Counted from the stretch's first letter, positions 54,067 through 62,872 are shown. The stretch is DNA of 64,000 nt from Paradesertivirga superstes (GCF_037622515.1 NZ_JBBJCN010000001.1:1-64000), one strand, 5' to 3'. A program made the numbers and translations. Notes: generated by a model from the sequence alone, not told the origin.

Positions 54067-54255
54067 TTATGATAAATAAGATTTCATAACCATTTCATGA
54101 GTCTCTGAAGTAAAATAAACGATAGGTTCTTCATCTTCATGTGAAGCCTCCATAGTAATCTTAGTTCCAAATTCATAAGGTTCTACAACCATAATTCTCT
54201 TTTTCTCGAAACGAGTTGGTTTATCATCAATCAAAACCGTAAAAAATTCACTCAT
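54067..54255 (-). CDS. small soluble protein of unknown function
   Basis: A 62-residue acidic protein beginning MSEFFTVLIDDKPTRFEKKR, with an alternating beta-like pattern and no membrane helix. It has an ATG start, biased codon use like its neighbours and no overlap with other genes, 95 bases upstream of the exonuclease gene on the same strand. No family recognised. Confidence 0.6.
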   Translation of the reverse strand: MSEFFTVLIDDKPTRFEKKRIMVVEPYEFGTKITMEASHEDEEPIVYFTSETHEMVMKSYLS

Positions 54256-54501
54256 GATAATTAAACCTTCTGAAGTAAAATATGTTTGGTTCCCCGCAAT
54301 GCAATTTCGTTGAGAAATCGGGTGAAAAAATTCTTTTCGATTATACGAGTAACAAATTTCATCACTCTCTCCTCAATTATTCCCGGATCTGGAACAGAAT
54401 ATCTCTGCTCTCAAACGGAACCGATTAGATCATTCACTCGTCATATTTATACAAAACGTTTATCAAATATCGTTATCAAAAAACACTCAACACACACACA
54501 A

Positions 54502-54939
54502 ATGAGAAAATTTTTATTAAGCCTGGCTTTCTTTGCAGCATTGGGAGCCAGTTCTGTGTACGCAGAATCTTACCCCGGTCGGGATAGAATAATTCGCAAA
54601 TACGATGATAACCGTATTTACAGGGATGATCGCGGCGAATATCACTGGCAAGTAATTGTAAGAGAAGTATGGATTCCGGAACAGCGGACGGGTGGAATTT
54701 TTGGATCCAGAAGAATTCCGGGACATTATGAGCAGCGGGAGTATCGCTATAAAATTTATCATCATTCTAAACGTTATAATAGTGATCGCTATCAGAGAGA
54801 ACGCTCAAAGAAGAAAGATTCTCGCTATGGCAATTCAAAAAGAGATGATGAATATCGCCGCGATAATGGTCGCTGGGACAGTCGCGATAAAAATGAACAA
54901 AGAGATACACGCCGGGAGAACGATCGGTGGGATGACTAA
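54502..54939 (+). CDS. secreted, highly charged Arg/Asp-rich protein
   Basis: A 145-residue protein with signal peptide MRKFLLSLAFFAALGASSVYA. The mature N-terminal half has WQVIVREVWIPEQRTGG, an aromatic/basic pattern; from about residue 90 it becomes a low-complexity Arg/Asp/Asn/Lys/Tyr-rich tail. The frame stays open upstream to 54286, but the upstream part has no signal-peptide character and is ignored. It resembles other small YXRD-type secreted proteins of Bacteroidota, function unknown. A perfect terminator follows. Confidence 0.75.
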   Translation: MRKFLLSLAFFAALGASSVYAESYPGRDRIIRKYDDNRIYRDDRGEYHWQVIVREVWIPEQRTGGIFGSRRIPGHYEQREYRYKIYHHSKRYNSDRYQRERSKKKDSRYGNSKRDDEYRRDNGRWDSRDKNEQRDTRRENDRWDD

Positions 54940-54962
54940 AGCGTTGTTTTTTTAAATTGTTT

Positions 54963-54995
54963 CCTTCCGGGCTAGACCCCGGAAGGTTTTTTTAT
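54963..54995 (+). terminator. strong terminator after the Arg/Asp-rich secreted protein
   Basis: CCTTCCGGG/CCCGGAAGG perfect 9-bp stem, 6-base loop, followed by seven T. Confidence 0.92.
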
Positions 54996-55063
54996 ATTCT
55001 GGGGATTGTAAAATTTTCATTCTTAGCAGAAAAACTATTGTCTATTCAATAGGGTCCTTAGTT

Positions 55064-55426
55064 TTGCAATCAAATCATAATTTTATAGTGAAGCCCTGGT
55101 TAACTAAATCAATCAAAAACATTTTCGTTTTTGTATTTCTCTTTGCTGTTCTTGAAAGAACGGGAGAAGATTTAGTTTCATTGATGAATTGGAAACAGAG
55201 CTTTAGCAATACCACCGAACTGTTTGATACTGAATCTACAGCGAAAGAATCCGAAAAAAACGAAGACAAAACGTTAAAGGAAGTTTGGATTTGCTCGATA
55301 CATCAAACTTTGATGAAGCCTTTATCTCAAGACAATCTGAGTCAAAGATTTATAAAAAACATCAATACAGAACATCATTTTTACCCTTCTGTACCTACCC
55401 CTCCGCCAGATCTGAAATCTGCTTAA
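55064..55426 (+). CDS. small membrane-anchored protein of unknown function
   Basis: Up to 120 residues with one hydrophobic stretch (NIFVFVFLFAVLER) near the N-terminus and a polar remainder ending YPSVPTPPPDLKSA. No ATG is available: the start is TTG at 55064 or GTG at 55088 (VKPWLTKSIK). The product could be a signal-anchored periplasmic protein. Family not recognised. The non-ATG start and the decayed gene downstream leave open that this too is damaged. Confidence 0.45.
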   Translation: MQSNHNFIVKPWLTKSIKNIFVFVFLFAVLERTGEDLVSLMNWKQSFSNTTELFDTESTAKESEKNEDKTLKEVWICSIHQTLMKPLSQDNLSQRFIKNINTEHHFYPSVPTPPPDLKSA

Positions 55427-55483
55427 TTTTATTATTTTTTGCGCCTTGTGCTGCATAAATCACAAAACCTAAACAGAAAAATT

Positions 55484-55898
55484 ATGATCTTCAATATAAA
55501 TTATTCTGCGTAATAGCAGTGTTCGTCCTTGTGTTTTTTTCAAATACTGCTAATGCTCAGAAGCATGGCAGCAAAAATTCTAGTCCCATAAATAACTCGC
55601 TTTCTTACGTAACACGTTTGGAACCTATCAGCTTTAACACCCCTGAAACTGATGGAAAAGCTAATATAATACCTTATGGATTCAATGCAGCAGAACTTCA
55701 AAAAGTTCTGCCACGGATAGTAAAAACTTGGTATAAATGGTTCCCGCAGGAAAAAACCAATTTAAAACAGTGGCAACCCAGGAAGTCGATTTAGAAAGCC
55801 TGATTCCCTTATTGGTTGGATCAATCAAAGAACAACAAGAAGAAATAATTAAACTTAAAGCTGAAATGCAATCATTAAAACTGCAGCCTAAGCAATAA
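55484..55898 (+). pseudogene. broken S74/tail-fibre-type intramolecular chaperone domain protein
   Basis: Three frames must be joined to read a sensible protein. The ATG at 55484 starts MIFNI, then one missing base in an A-run near 55498 is needed to continue into the hydrophobic segment of a signal peptide (KLFCVIAVFVLVFFSNTANA). Another missing T in the T-run near 55762 is needed to pass from YVTRLEPISFNT...YGFNAAELQKVLPRIV to FKTVATQEVDLESLIPLLVGSIKEQQEEIIKLKAEM. The last segment is the standard end of S74-type domains (DYTKLIPLLIEAIKEQ-like plus coiled coil). Either a decayed gene or homopolymer errors in the assembly. Such short secreted S74-domain proteins are common in Bacteroidota and are not evidence for a prophage. 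Confidence 0.7.
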
Positions 55899-56026
55899 AA
55901 ATTCTGGAAAGAGTCAGTAAAAAAGTCCATTTCCATTCTGACATATCGAAATCCTTAAAAACCAGGATCACTCTGTAAAGTCAAATGGCAAATGGACTTT
56001 ATGTTCAAATCTTATCGTCACAAAAT

Positions 56027-56407
56027 CTAGTCCTCATAAAATTCGCTTAACGAGCCAAAATAACTTGAGTTCCAACCTTCAATAATATCTTCATAATCTT
56101 CATCAGGAATATTGGTATGCTTCAATTCAACCGATGTTCCATCTTTTAAAGGATGAAGTTTTATTGTAACTATAGAGGGCTCAGCCTGCTCACCGAAATA
56201 CCATTGCTGAACAATTTTTCTGCCTTCTTCAAACTCAATATTTTTACCAACTATGCTTCCGTCCCAGAGAGAAAACTCTGATTCAGGCTCTGTAGACATT
56301 TCAGCTTCTTCACCTGTCCATAAATAAATTGTAGCCGGCACAGTAAGGGCCATATAAACTTCTTCGGGTGGAGCAGGCAGGGTGTAGTATTTTTTAAAAT
56401 CTTTCAT
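56027..56407 (-). CDS. SRPBCC/AHSA1-like START-domain protein
   Basis: A 126-residue helix-grip-fold protein of the Aha1/AHSA1-like group. It opens KYYTLPAPPEEVYMALT and has the typical ...WTGEEAEM...FEEGRKIVQQWYFG and SVELKHTNIPDEDYEDIIEGW segments. The ligand is unknown. Its ATG overlaps the stop of the YdeI-type gene (ATGA). Last gene of the GH42-DUF1905-YdeI-SRPBCC run. Small domain proteins of these three kinds often occur together. Confidence 0.87.
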   Translation of the reverse strand: MKDFKKYYTLPAPPEEVYMALTVPATIYLWTGEEAEMSTEPESEFSLWDGSIVGKNIEFEEGRKIVQQWYFGEQAEPSIVTIKLHPLKDGTSVELKHTNIPDEDYEDIIEGWNSSYFGSLSEFYED

Positions 56408-56721
56408 AAATTTTTAATTTTCCGGTTCGCCCGGATCATTTGAGAATAATCCATTTTTTGTGCCATCGCATTAATCATTTGAACAATCCGGCTTGCTCTT
56501 GTAGATTCTGTTTTGGCGCTGTTTATCCATTTAATAAAATAATCGCGGTGCGATTTAGCAAGGCTGTTAAAATATTCCAATGATTCAGGATCATCATTTA
56601 AGCATTCTAAAACTTCTTCCGGCGTTTGGATGGTAAACTCCTTATCCTCTTCCAGCTTAACCACCAGTATTGCGCCTTCAGATTTTCGGATACACTTTCT
56701 TATGCCGGCATTTAACGCCAT
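56404..56721 (-). CDS. YdeI/OmpD-associated (OmdA) domain, C-terminal half of a split gene
   Basis: A 105-residue frame beginning MALNAGIRKCIRKSEG and covering the OmdA domain (FTIQTPEEVLECL, YFNSLAKSHRDYFIKWI). In homologues this domain follows DUF1905 in one protein through a ...GHFIMALN... junction. Here the bases before the ATG encode GHFI in this frame, while the upstream DUF1905 frame ends 10 bases inside. The ATG may still allow separate translation. See the DUF1905 entry. Confidence 0.75.
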   Translation of the reverse strand: MALNAGIRKCIRKSEGAILVVKLEEDKEFTIQTPEEVLECLNDDPESLEYFNSLAKSHRDYFIKWINSAKTESTRASRIVQMINAMAQKMDYSQMIRANRKIKNL

Positions 56722-56918
56722 AATAAAGTGCCCCTCTCCATTGGCAGTAAAGCAATTCCATCAAACTTATACAGATCCAAAAAGCCTTTGACCCTGAATG
56801 ATTTTTTATTCCCGGGTTTTAACTGCTGTGCTATATCTTCCGGAACTTCAATATAAGTCCATCCTGATTTCTCGCCTTGCTCGCCAAATTTCAGAATAAT
56901 AGCAGTATACTCAATCAT
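56712..56918 (-). CDS. DUF1905 domain, N-terminal half of a split gene
   Basis: A 68-residue DUF1905 domain (EYTAIILKFGEQG...GWTYIEVPEDIA...SFRVKGFLD...DGIALLPM). It should run on into the OmdA domain. The frame breaks at a run of four G (minus strand, 56734-56731) after LLPMER: with five G the reading would continue as GHFIMALNAG into the next frame. As it stands it ends GTLLWR. It begins 5 bases after the GH42 stop and is probably in that operon. Either a real split gene or a homopolymer error. Confidence 0.75.
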   Translation of the reverse strand: MIEYTAIILKFGEQGEKSGWTYIEVPEDIAQQLKPGNKKSFRVKGFLDLYKFDGIALLPMERGTLLWR

Positions 56919-56923
56919 TTTAA

Positions 56924-59023
56924 TTACTCTTTCCAGATAATTACATCAGCGGGCTTTAAAGATTTCGAGCCAATTATAATTTTAGCATTTGAAGGTAAAG
57001 GAACGTCATATGCTTTTTCACCATAATTTACTCCCACCCAAAATCCATCGCGCCAATCGATAATTACTCCTTTAGGCAAATCTTTTATTGATATCCCGGC
57101 TTCCTTATACACCCGCTTCAAAACGGCTTTCTCCAGGGCACCGTCGTCTGTATCGGGACCAACATAGGTAACGGAGCCTTTCCCAACCTTTTTATGAATT
57201 ACACCGGGCTTTCCTGAATAATATTGATTGGTATATGTTGCCCATATTTCAGTATTCTGATAGGGTTCCAGAATATCAGCCCAGTTGTTCCAGGTATAGG
57301 CTTCATTGCCGGCTTTGATAGTCCCTGTTCGGTTTTCTGGTAAATGATCATAGAAAGATACAGTCCCGTTAATAAGCGATTGTATAGGAGCAGTCCAGCT
57401 TGCCTCCCAAATTTTCCCTTCGCGGTCTTTCTGCCCGGTACGGGTGGTTAAGATCAAATGTCCGCCCTGATCAACATAATGCTTCCACCGGTTAACCAAT
57501 TTTGTGTCTAACAATTGATAGGCCGGAGCAACTAAAACCGGATACTTATTGAAATCTTTATTCTCTGTAATAACATCCACCGGAGCACCAAACTCCTTAA
57601 TAGCACCATAATAACGCATTAAATGCTTTAGATAATCCCATTGAAATGTTTGGGGTTGATTATCCTGTTCCCAGCGATTATCCGGACTATATAAAACTGC
57701 CGTTAAACGGGAGTTATGCTCAGCGGGTATCTTTGCGTTCGGATCATAATTATTTCTCAGAAGCTTTATTTCATTATTTACTTTAATATACTCCTGGCCA
57801 CCAGTACTTGGTGTTATTCCATCAGGTCCGATTACTCCATAATGATATTGTTCTCCACCTGTTAAAGGTTGTTTGAATCTATAGTTACACACAAATTTAT
57901 TGCCACCTGCAAAGGCATGCCATATCCACATCCGAACTGTACACGGCATAGTTTGAGAATTAAATTTTCCCCAATTAACCTGCCCGGGCTGTAACTCCAT
58001 AACACCAGTTACTCCATTTATAGATCTGAACAAATCGTTTGAAAATGCAATACTGGTTGGAGATCCCATTCTAAAACCCTGATCGCCAATTCCCATATCA
58101 AAACCAGCCACAAGATACTTTGTATAGGTTACAAAATCCAGCTTCGACATACGGGTAGGATCGACAGGGGAATGTTCGGGCATAAGGTTTGTTGTAATCC
58201 ACTGGTCTTTAGCTATATACTTACGTAATATTTCGGCCTGAAAATGCATAAAATCAGCTACTTCATCAGCTGAAAATCGTCTGAAATCTAATACCGCATG
58301 TGGATTGGGCTGGGCTATTAATTCTTTTGGATTGGGCGTGCGTATTTGTCCGAAATTATCGTATTTAATGCTCCAAAATACTGTTCCCCAGGTTTTATTT
58401 AAAGAATCAATGGACTTGTATTTATTCTTTAACCAGTTTTGAAAACTTACTCTTGCAGCGGTACTATGATCTATTTGTGAGTAATGCGAAGGTTCATTAT
58501 CTAACTGCCAGCCCCATATACGTTTATCATTAGCATAATGCTTACCCAGTGCTTCAACCATTCTTGTAACGTATTTCCGGTAAACCTTACTCGACCATGA
58601 AATATGCTGGCGCGAACCATGTTGCATAGTTCGGCCTTCCTCGTTCACCATTAAAATTTCCGGGTGCTTTTGTGCAAGCCATGCGGGAGGGGTTGGCGAA
58701 GATGTACACATTACTACTTTAACTCCATTTTTATGTGCGATTTCTACCGCTTCGTCTAACCATTTAAAATCAAACACTCCATCTTTCGGTTCTATGAATG
58801 CCCATGCAAACTCGCCAAAATGCGTAAACTCAAAACCTGTTTCTGCAAGCTTTTTTAAATCACGTTCCCAATGAGACCTGGGCCATTGCTCAGGATAATA
58901 GTAAGAACCAATAGTCATTAACTCATTTTTATTAAAAAACCTTTCGGGATTCTGGGCATTTAGGGAACTAAAGGGTAACCAAACAATTAATGCAATAACA
59001 GAAATTGAGACTTTTTTTAACAT
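56924..59023 (-). CDS. GH42 beta-galactosidase, secreted
   Basis: Glycoside hydrolase family 42 enzyme of 699 residues with an N-terminal signal peptide (cleavage near SLNA-QNP, residue 24). The catalytic acid/base is Glu177 in WQLDNEPSH and the nucleophile Glu343 in VMELQPGQVNW. The TIM barrel is followed by the trimerisation domain (from about 430) and a small beta domain. It acts on beta-galactosides, probably in the periplasm given the signal peptide. No SusC/SusD pair or other glycosidase is adjacent. It is followed by DUF1905, YdeI-type and SRPBCC genes at very short spacing. Confidence 0.92.
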   Translation of the reverse strand: MLKKVSISVIALIVWLPFSSLNAQNPERFFNKNELMTIGSYYYPEQWPRSHWERDLKKLAETGFEFTHFGEFAWAFIEPKDGVFDFKWLDEAVEIAHKNGVKVVMCTSSPTPPAWLAQKHPEILMVNEEGRTMQHGSRQHISWSSKVYRKYVTRMVEALGKHYANDKRIWGWQLDNEPSHYSQIDHSTAARVSFQNWLKNKYKSIDSLNKTWGTVFWSIKYDNFGQIRTPNPKELIAQPNPHAVLDFRRFSADEVADFMHFQAEILRKYIAKDQWITTNLMPEHSPVDPTRMSKLDFVTYTKYLVAGFDMGIGDQGFRMGSPTSIAFSNDLFRSINGVTGVMELQPGQVNWGKFNSQTMPCTVRMWIWHAFAGGNKFVCNYRFKQPLTGGEQYHYGVIGPDGITPSTGGQEYIKVNNEIKLLRNNYDPNAKIPAEHNSRLTAVLYSPDNRWEQDNQPQTFQWDYLKHLMRYYGAIKEFGAPVDVITENKDFNKYPVLVAPAYQLLDTKLVNRWKHYVDQGGHLILTTRTGQKDREGKIWEASWTAPIQSLINGTVSFYDHLPENRTGTIKAGNEAYTWNNWADILEPYQNTEIWATYTNQYYSGKPGVIHKKVGKGSVTYVGPDTDDGALEKAVLKRVYKEAGISIKDLPKGVIIDWRDGFWVGVNYGEKAYDVPLPSNAKIIIGSKSLKPADVIIWKE

Positions 59024-59122
59024 AAATTTTAATTTTGGCTTTAAGAACCTTAAGAATATTCTCTTCGAAAATCATGATTTTTAAGCTAAGTTTGGGCATT
59101 CTTAGCAGAAATATTTCAATTA

Positions 59123-59896
59123 ATGAATAAATTCTTAGCATACCTTAGAACAGAGACCTTTAGAAGAAACCTCATTATCGCTGTTATATCAGTTATAGCC
59201 TTTATTTTACTAATTTTTTTTAGTCTTCGGTATTATACCCGACACGGAGAAGGAGTTCCTGTACCCAAACTCCAGGGACTTACTGTTGAGGAAGCTGTAG
59301 AATTATTAGATGCACAGGGGTTGGAATATCATATTGATTCTGTTTATCAGATGGATAAGCCGCCCGGAATGGTAGTAGAACAGGATCCCGACCCAAACAC
59401 AAATGTTAAACTAAACAGAACAATTTATCTTACTATAATAACCCGCACTGCGCCGGATGTTGGCTTTCCTGACATTTTCGAGAAAACTTTTTTAGAAGCC
59501 AGGGCGGTACTTAGTAATTACGGAATCAAAATAGGTGACACATCCTATATTTCAGATATCGCCCGCGACAGGGTACTTCAGGTTGAATTCAGGGGAAAAC
59601 AGATTCGGCCGGGTGATGAAATACCTAAAGGTTCTGTTATCAGCCTGGTTCTGGGAGACGGAAAAGGCGCTAGTGAAGTTGATTTGCCGAATGTAATTGG
59701 ACTCCTATTGAACGAGGCTATTTTTTCTTTAAAAGGCTCCTCCCTAAACCCTGGCATGATTACCTATGAAAATGCAACAGATTCTGCTACAGCCCGGGTA
59801 ATTAAACAGTATCCTGCTTTAAGCGATTCTTTAACAAAAGTTAGTATTGGTTCAAGCGTTGATTTAATTCTATCTAATGAAACACCCGTTCAGTAA
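59123..59896 (+). CDS. membrane-anchored PASTA-domain protein
   Basis: A 257-residue protein with a short cytoplasmic N-terminus, one membrane helix (about 18-38, IAVISVIAFILLIFFSL) and three PASTA domains (about 45-250), each recognisable by VPKLQGLTVEEAVELL-like openings and a closing VxLxxS/T strand. PASTA domains bind peptidoglycan or muropeptides in other proteins. No kinase domain is present, unlike PknB-type proteins. The last 20 bases overlap the rhodanese gene. The neighbour mltG supports a cell-wall role. Confidence 0.88.
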   Translation: MNKFLAYLRTETFRRNLIIAVISVIAFILLIFFSLRYYTRHGEGVPVPKLQGLTVEEAVELLDAQGLEYHIDSVYQMDKPPGMVVEQDPDPNTNVKLNRTIYLTIITRTAPDVGFPDIFEKTFLEARAVLSNYGIKIGDTSYISDIARDRVLQVEFRGKQIRPGDEIPKGSVISLVLGDGKGASEVDLPNVIGLLLNEAIFSLKGSSLNPGMITYENATDSATARVIKQYPALSDSLTKVSIGSSVDLILSNETPVQ

Positions 59897-60194
59897 CGAT
59901 ATTTCGGCAATTGAGTTAAAAGAAAAACTCTCCCAGGATGACTCTGTTCTATTAATTGATGTAAGAGAGCAACTGGAATTTCACACTTTTAATATTGGAG
60001 GCGAGAACATCCCTTTAGGAACTCTTCCTGAAATGATAGGCGAATTAGATTATCACAAAGATTATGAGATTGTCGTTATCTGTCAACGAGGTATAAGAAG
60101 TGAAACTGCAAGGCGTTTATTAGTTTCTGCAGGATATAAAAACGTAAAAAATCTGACAGGTGGATTGCTGGCCTACAGGAGAATTTCTATTTAA
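59877..60194 (+). CDS. single-domain rhodanese
   Basis: A 105-residue rhodanese-like domain (sulfurtransferase fold). The active-site Cys lies in VICQRGIRSETA (CxxGxRS loop). LIDVREQLEF and NLTGGLLAY are the flanking family motifs. Cytoplasmic, no signal peptide. The ATG at 59877 lies 20 bases inside the PASTA gene, and mltG begins 11 bases after the stop. Sulfur acceptor unknown. Confidence 0.9.
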   Translation: MKHPFSNDISAIELKEKLSQDDSVLLIDVREQLEFHTFNIGGENIPLGTLPEMIGELDYHKDYEIVVICQRGIRSETARRLLVSAGYKNVKNLTGGLLAYRRISI

Positions 60195-60205
60195 AAATAT
60201 TATTA

Positions 60206-61261
60206 ATGACTACTAAAAAATCAGACAAATTAAGTTTGAAGGCAAAGACCATTATTGCACTGGTAATAATTATTGTTATTGCCCTTGGAGTGACTGCGTT
60301 TTCTTATTATCTGAAATATTTTGGACCAAATGTTTCAAACAAAGAAGAGTATTTATATATCAGAGCAGGATCGAACTTTAATGATGTATACAATACAATA
60401 AAAGATAAAGAAATTGTAAAGGATACCCTTTCCTTTTATGAAGCAGCATTGGGCATGGATTACCCTCAGGTAATTAAACCCGGAAAATACCGTCTTAAAG
60501 GCGGTATGAGTAACAGACGCCTGATTAATATGTTAAAATCGGGAAGCCAGGAAGCTGTTCAGTTAAAATTGAAAAACCATCGACTGAAGCAAAATATGGC
60601 GGGGTATATTTCAACTCAGATTGAAGCAGATTCTGCTGCGATTATGAATTTACTTGATTCTGCTGCTTTTGTAAGCAAGTATGGCTTTACTACCGAAAAT
60701 GTATATTCTGCGTTTATTCCCAACTCTTACGAAATTTATTGGAACACTTCTGCTGAACAGTTTTTTGAGAGAATGTATAAGGAATATCAAAAATTCTGGA
60801 CCACTGCACGTAAAGCAAAAGCCAAAGAAATAGGACTTTCAGAAACAGAAGTCAGTACTCTTGCTGCTATAGTTGATGCAGAAGCGCTTAATGACAGTGA
60901 AATGCCAACCATAGCCGGCTTATACATGAACAGGTATAAAAGTGGTATCAAATTACAAGCAGACCCCACTGTAATCTATGCAAATCAGGATTTTTCAATA
61001 AGGCGGGTTTTAAACCGTCATCTTGTAAAAGATTCCCCTTATAACACCTACGTATATACAGGATTGCCTCCAGGGCCAATCATGATGCCAAGCATTAAGG
61101 CTATTGATGCTGTATTAAATTATGAAAAACATAAGTTCATTTATATGTGTGCTAAAGAAGATTTTTCTGGTTACCATAATTTCGCTGTAACTCAGGCCGA
61201 GCATCAGGCCAACGCCAGAAGATTTCAAAAGGCGCTCAATGAACGAAATATTAAAAAATAG
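60206..61261 (+). CDS. mltG: endolytic transglycosylase MltG
   Basis: Inner-membrane lytic transglycosylase that cuts nascent peptidoglycan strands. One membrane helix (about 14-36, IIALVIIIVIALGVTAFSYY), a LysM-like region, then the YceG catalytic domain with the essential Glu in VDAEALND (near 231) and TGLPPGPIMMPSIKAIDA near the C-terminus, the family signature. At 351 residues it is full length. It abuts the thioesterase gene, whose ATG begins directly after the mltG stop. Confidence 0.95.
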   Translation: MTTKKSDKLSLKAKTIIALVIIIVIALGVTAFSYYLKYFGPNVSNKEEYLYIRAGSNFNDVYNTIKDKEIVKDTLSFYEAALGMDYPQVIKPGKYRLKGGMSNRRLINMLKSGSQEAVQLKLKNHRLKQNMAGYISTQIEADSAAIMNLLDSAAFVSKYGFTTENVYSAFIPNSYEIYWNTSAEQFFERMYKEYQKFWTTARKAKAKEIGLSETEVSTLAAIVDAEALNDSEMPTIAGLYMNRYKSGIKLQADPTVIYANQDFSIRRVLNRHLVKDSPYNTYVYTGLPPGPIMMPSIKAIDAVLNYEKHKFIYMCAKEDFSGYHNFAVTQAEHQANARRFQKALNERNIKK

Positions 61262-61678
61262 ATGTATAGCCACCAAACTAAAATAAGGGTACGGTATGGT
61301 GAAACCGACCAGATGGGCTACATGTATTATGGCAATTATGCCGAACTGTATGAAGTGGGCCGTGTAGAGATGCTCAGAAGTCTGGGCATGACCTATAAAT
61401 CAATGGAAGAGGAAGGTATAATGATGCCTGTACTGGAAATGAGGTGTAAATACCTTAAACCCGCGTTATACGATGAAGAGTTAACAGTCAAGGTAATTCT
61501 TGAACGAATGCCCGGTGTGAAAATTCATTTTAAATATGAGTTTTTTAACGAAGCGAATACTTTAATACATGAGGGCGAAACTACATTGGCATTTGTGGAT
61601 ATGAATAGGAACCGGCCCTGTGTACCTCCTGTCGAATTTCAAAACCGTTTAAAGGCTTTTTTCACTAGCGAAATATGA
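61262..61678 (+). CDS. hot-dog fold acyl-CoA thioesterase (YbgC-like)
   Basis: A 138-residue 4-hydroxybenzoyl-CoA thioesterase-type protein. The active-site signature is VRYGETDQMGYMYYGNYAELYEVGR, split here as RYGETDQMGYMYYG and NYAELYEVGR, with Asp and Tyr/His-like positions. It hydrolyses acyl-CoA or acyl-ACP. The ATG follows the mltG stop with no gap, and its stop overlaps the next start (ATGA). Substrate chain length unknown. Confidence 0.9.
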   Translation: MYSHQTKIRVRYGETDQMGYMYYGNYAELYEVGRVEMLRSLGMTYKSMEEEGIMMPVLEMRCKYLKPALYDEELTVKVILERMPGVKIHFKYEFFNEANTLIHEGETTLAFVDMNRNRPCVPPVEFQNRLKAFFTSEI

Positions 61679-62661
61679 TTTGGCTGCATAAATTACTTTT
61701 AAAAACACGTCCGTACTCTTTATTAATGGACTGGACAAAAGTAGTTATTGTGCCCGGCTTCAGTCCCTTGCCTCTTTATACCGTCGGTACTTTTTTCTTC
61801 CAGGAAATCGGCAAAGATTCCTTATTAAATAAGGCATCGTCGCTTGCCTATAACTTTATGCTGGCAATTTTCCCTGGCATAATATTCGTATTTACTCTTA
61901 TCCCTTATATACCGATTAATGGCTTCCAGGACCAGCTAATAAGTCTTTTGGCTCTTGTCCTTCCGTCGGAGGCATATCTTGCTGTTAAAAGTACCCTGGA
62001 GGAGATCATTAAGCAACAGAATGGTGGTTTACTATCTTTCGGTTTTTTTGCTGCACTTTTCTTCGCAACCAATGGCGTTATAAATCTGATGCAGGCATTT
62101 AACAAGTCATCTTTAATATTGGAGACAAGAGGTTGGGTTAAACAAAGAGGAGTTGCCATTGTCCTGACCATTGTAATGTTCCTGGCATTAATAATCGGCT
62201 TAACAATAATAACTGTAGGAAACTTCGCGGTTCAGTTTGCCGAACAGCAACTGGAGTTCAGAGATTCTTTCTGGCTCTATATGGCAGACTTTTTAAGATG
62301 GGTGATTTTGATTTCGGTATACTTTATTACTATTTCCATTTTGTATCGTTACGGCCCTTCTCATAGTAAAAAGTGGAAACTTTTCAGTCCCGGATCCTGG
62401 CTAGCAACCGTACTGGCTATTTTAACCTTTTGGGGTTTTGGTTACTATATCAATAACTTCGGAAATTACAATAAACTTTATGGTTCTATCGGAACCTTAA
62501 TTGTAATCATGATCTGGCTTTACCTAAACTCGCTAATTATTCTTATTGGATTTGAATTAAATGCAAGTATTGACCTTTCTAAACGAAGCATCAAGATTGT
62601 AAAACCAAAGTTCAACACCTTTAAGGACGAGCCTGTACTTGAAAAACTGCACAAAAAGTAA
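61675..62661 (+). CDS. YihY/virulence factor BrkB family membrane protein
   Basis: A 328-residue integral membrane protein with about six helices. Family features include DSLLNKASSLAYNFMLAIFPGI (split as DSLLNKASSLAYN and FMLAIFPGI) near residue 45, and YINNFGNYNKLYGSIGTLIVIMIWLYL near 262-288 (the LYGSIGTL signature). It is sometimes called an RNase BN-like protein in databases, which is a mis-annotation. Function unknown; perhaps lipid-related. It is translationally coupled to the thioesterase and ends the PASTA-rhodanese-mltG-thioesterase-YihY run. Confidence 0.92.
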   Translation: MIWLHKLLLKTRPYSLLMDWTKVVIVPGFSPLPLYTVGTFFFQEIGKDSLLNKASSLAYNFMLAIFPGIIFVFTLIPYIPINGFQDQLISLLALVLPSEAYLAVKSTLEEIIKQQNGGLLSFGFFAALFFATNGVINLMQAFNKSSLILETRGWVKQRGVAIVLTIVMFLALIIGLTIITVGNFAVQFAEQQLEFRDSFWLYMADFLRWVILISVYFITISILYRYGPSHSKKWKLFSPGSWLATVLAILTFWGFGYYINNFGNYNKLYGSIGTLIVIMIWLYLNSLIILIGFELNASIDLSKRSIKIVKPKFNTFKDEPVLEKLHKK

Positions 62662-62732
62662 ATAGAAATAAAATTTATTCTCCTGTAATTCAAAGGGCTA
62701 TCACAAATAGTCAAAAAAAAGAACATTCATAG

Positions 62733-62762
62733 TTGCAAATTTAACCGGAGTTTGTACTTTTG
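62733..62762 (+). promoter_or_regulatory. predicted tRNA-Ser promoter
   Basis: TTG at 62733-62735, 19 bases, TACTTTTG at 62755-62762. The tRNA begins 6 bases later, so the primary transcript would start at or next to the mature 5' end. Confidence 0.7.
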
Positions 62763-62767
62763 CCCTC

Positions 62768-62857
62768 GGAGAGTTGGCAGAGTGGTCGATTGCGGCAGTC
62801 TTGAAAACTGTTGACCTGTTAAAGGGTCCGCGGGTTCGAATCCCCCACTCTCCGCCA
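62768..62857 (+). tRNA. tRNA-Ser (anticodon TGA)
   Basis: Class II tRNA of 90 bases with encoded CCA. Acceptor GGAGAGT/ACTCTCC with discriminator G, anticodon loop CTTGAAA (anticodon TGA, reads UCA), extended variable arm and T-arm GCGGGTTCGAATCCCCC. Confidence 0.96.
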
Positions 62858-62872
62858 CGTTTTTAATAATTA

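Noticed and set aside
55484..55898. Prophage tail fibre
   Set aside because: S74 domains also occur in secreted Bacteroidota proteins, and no other phage gene is in the window.
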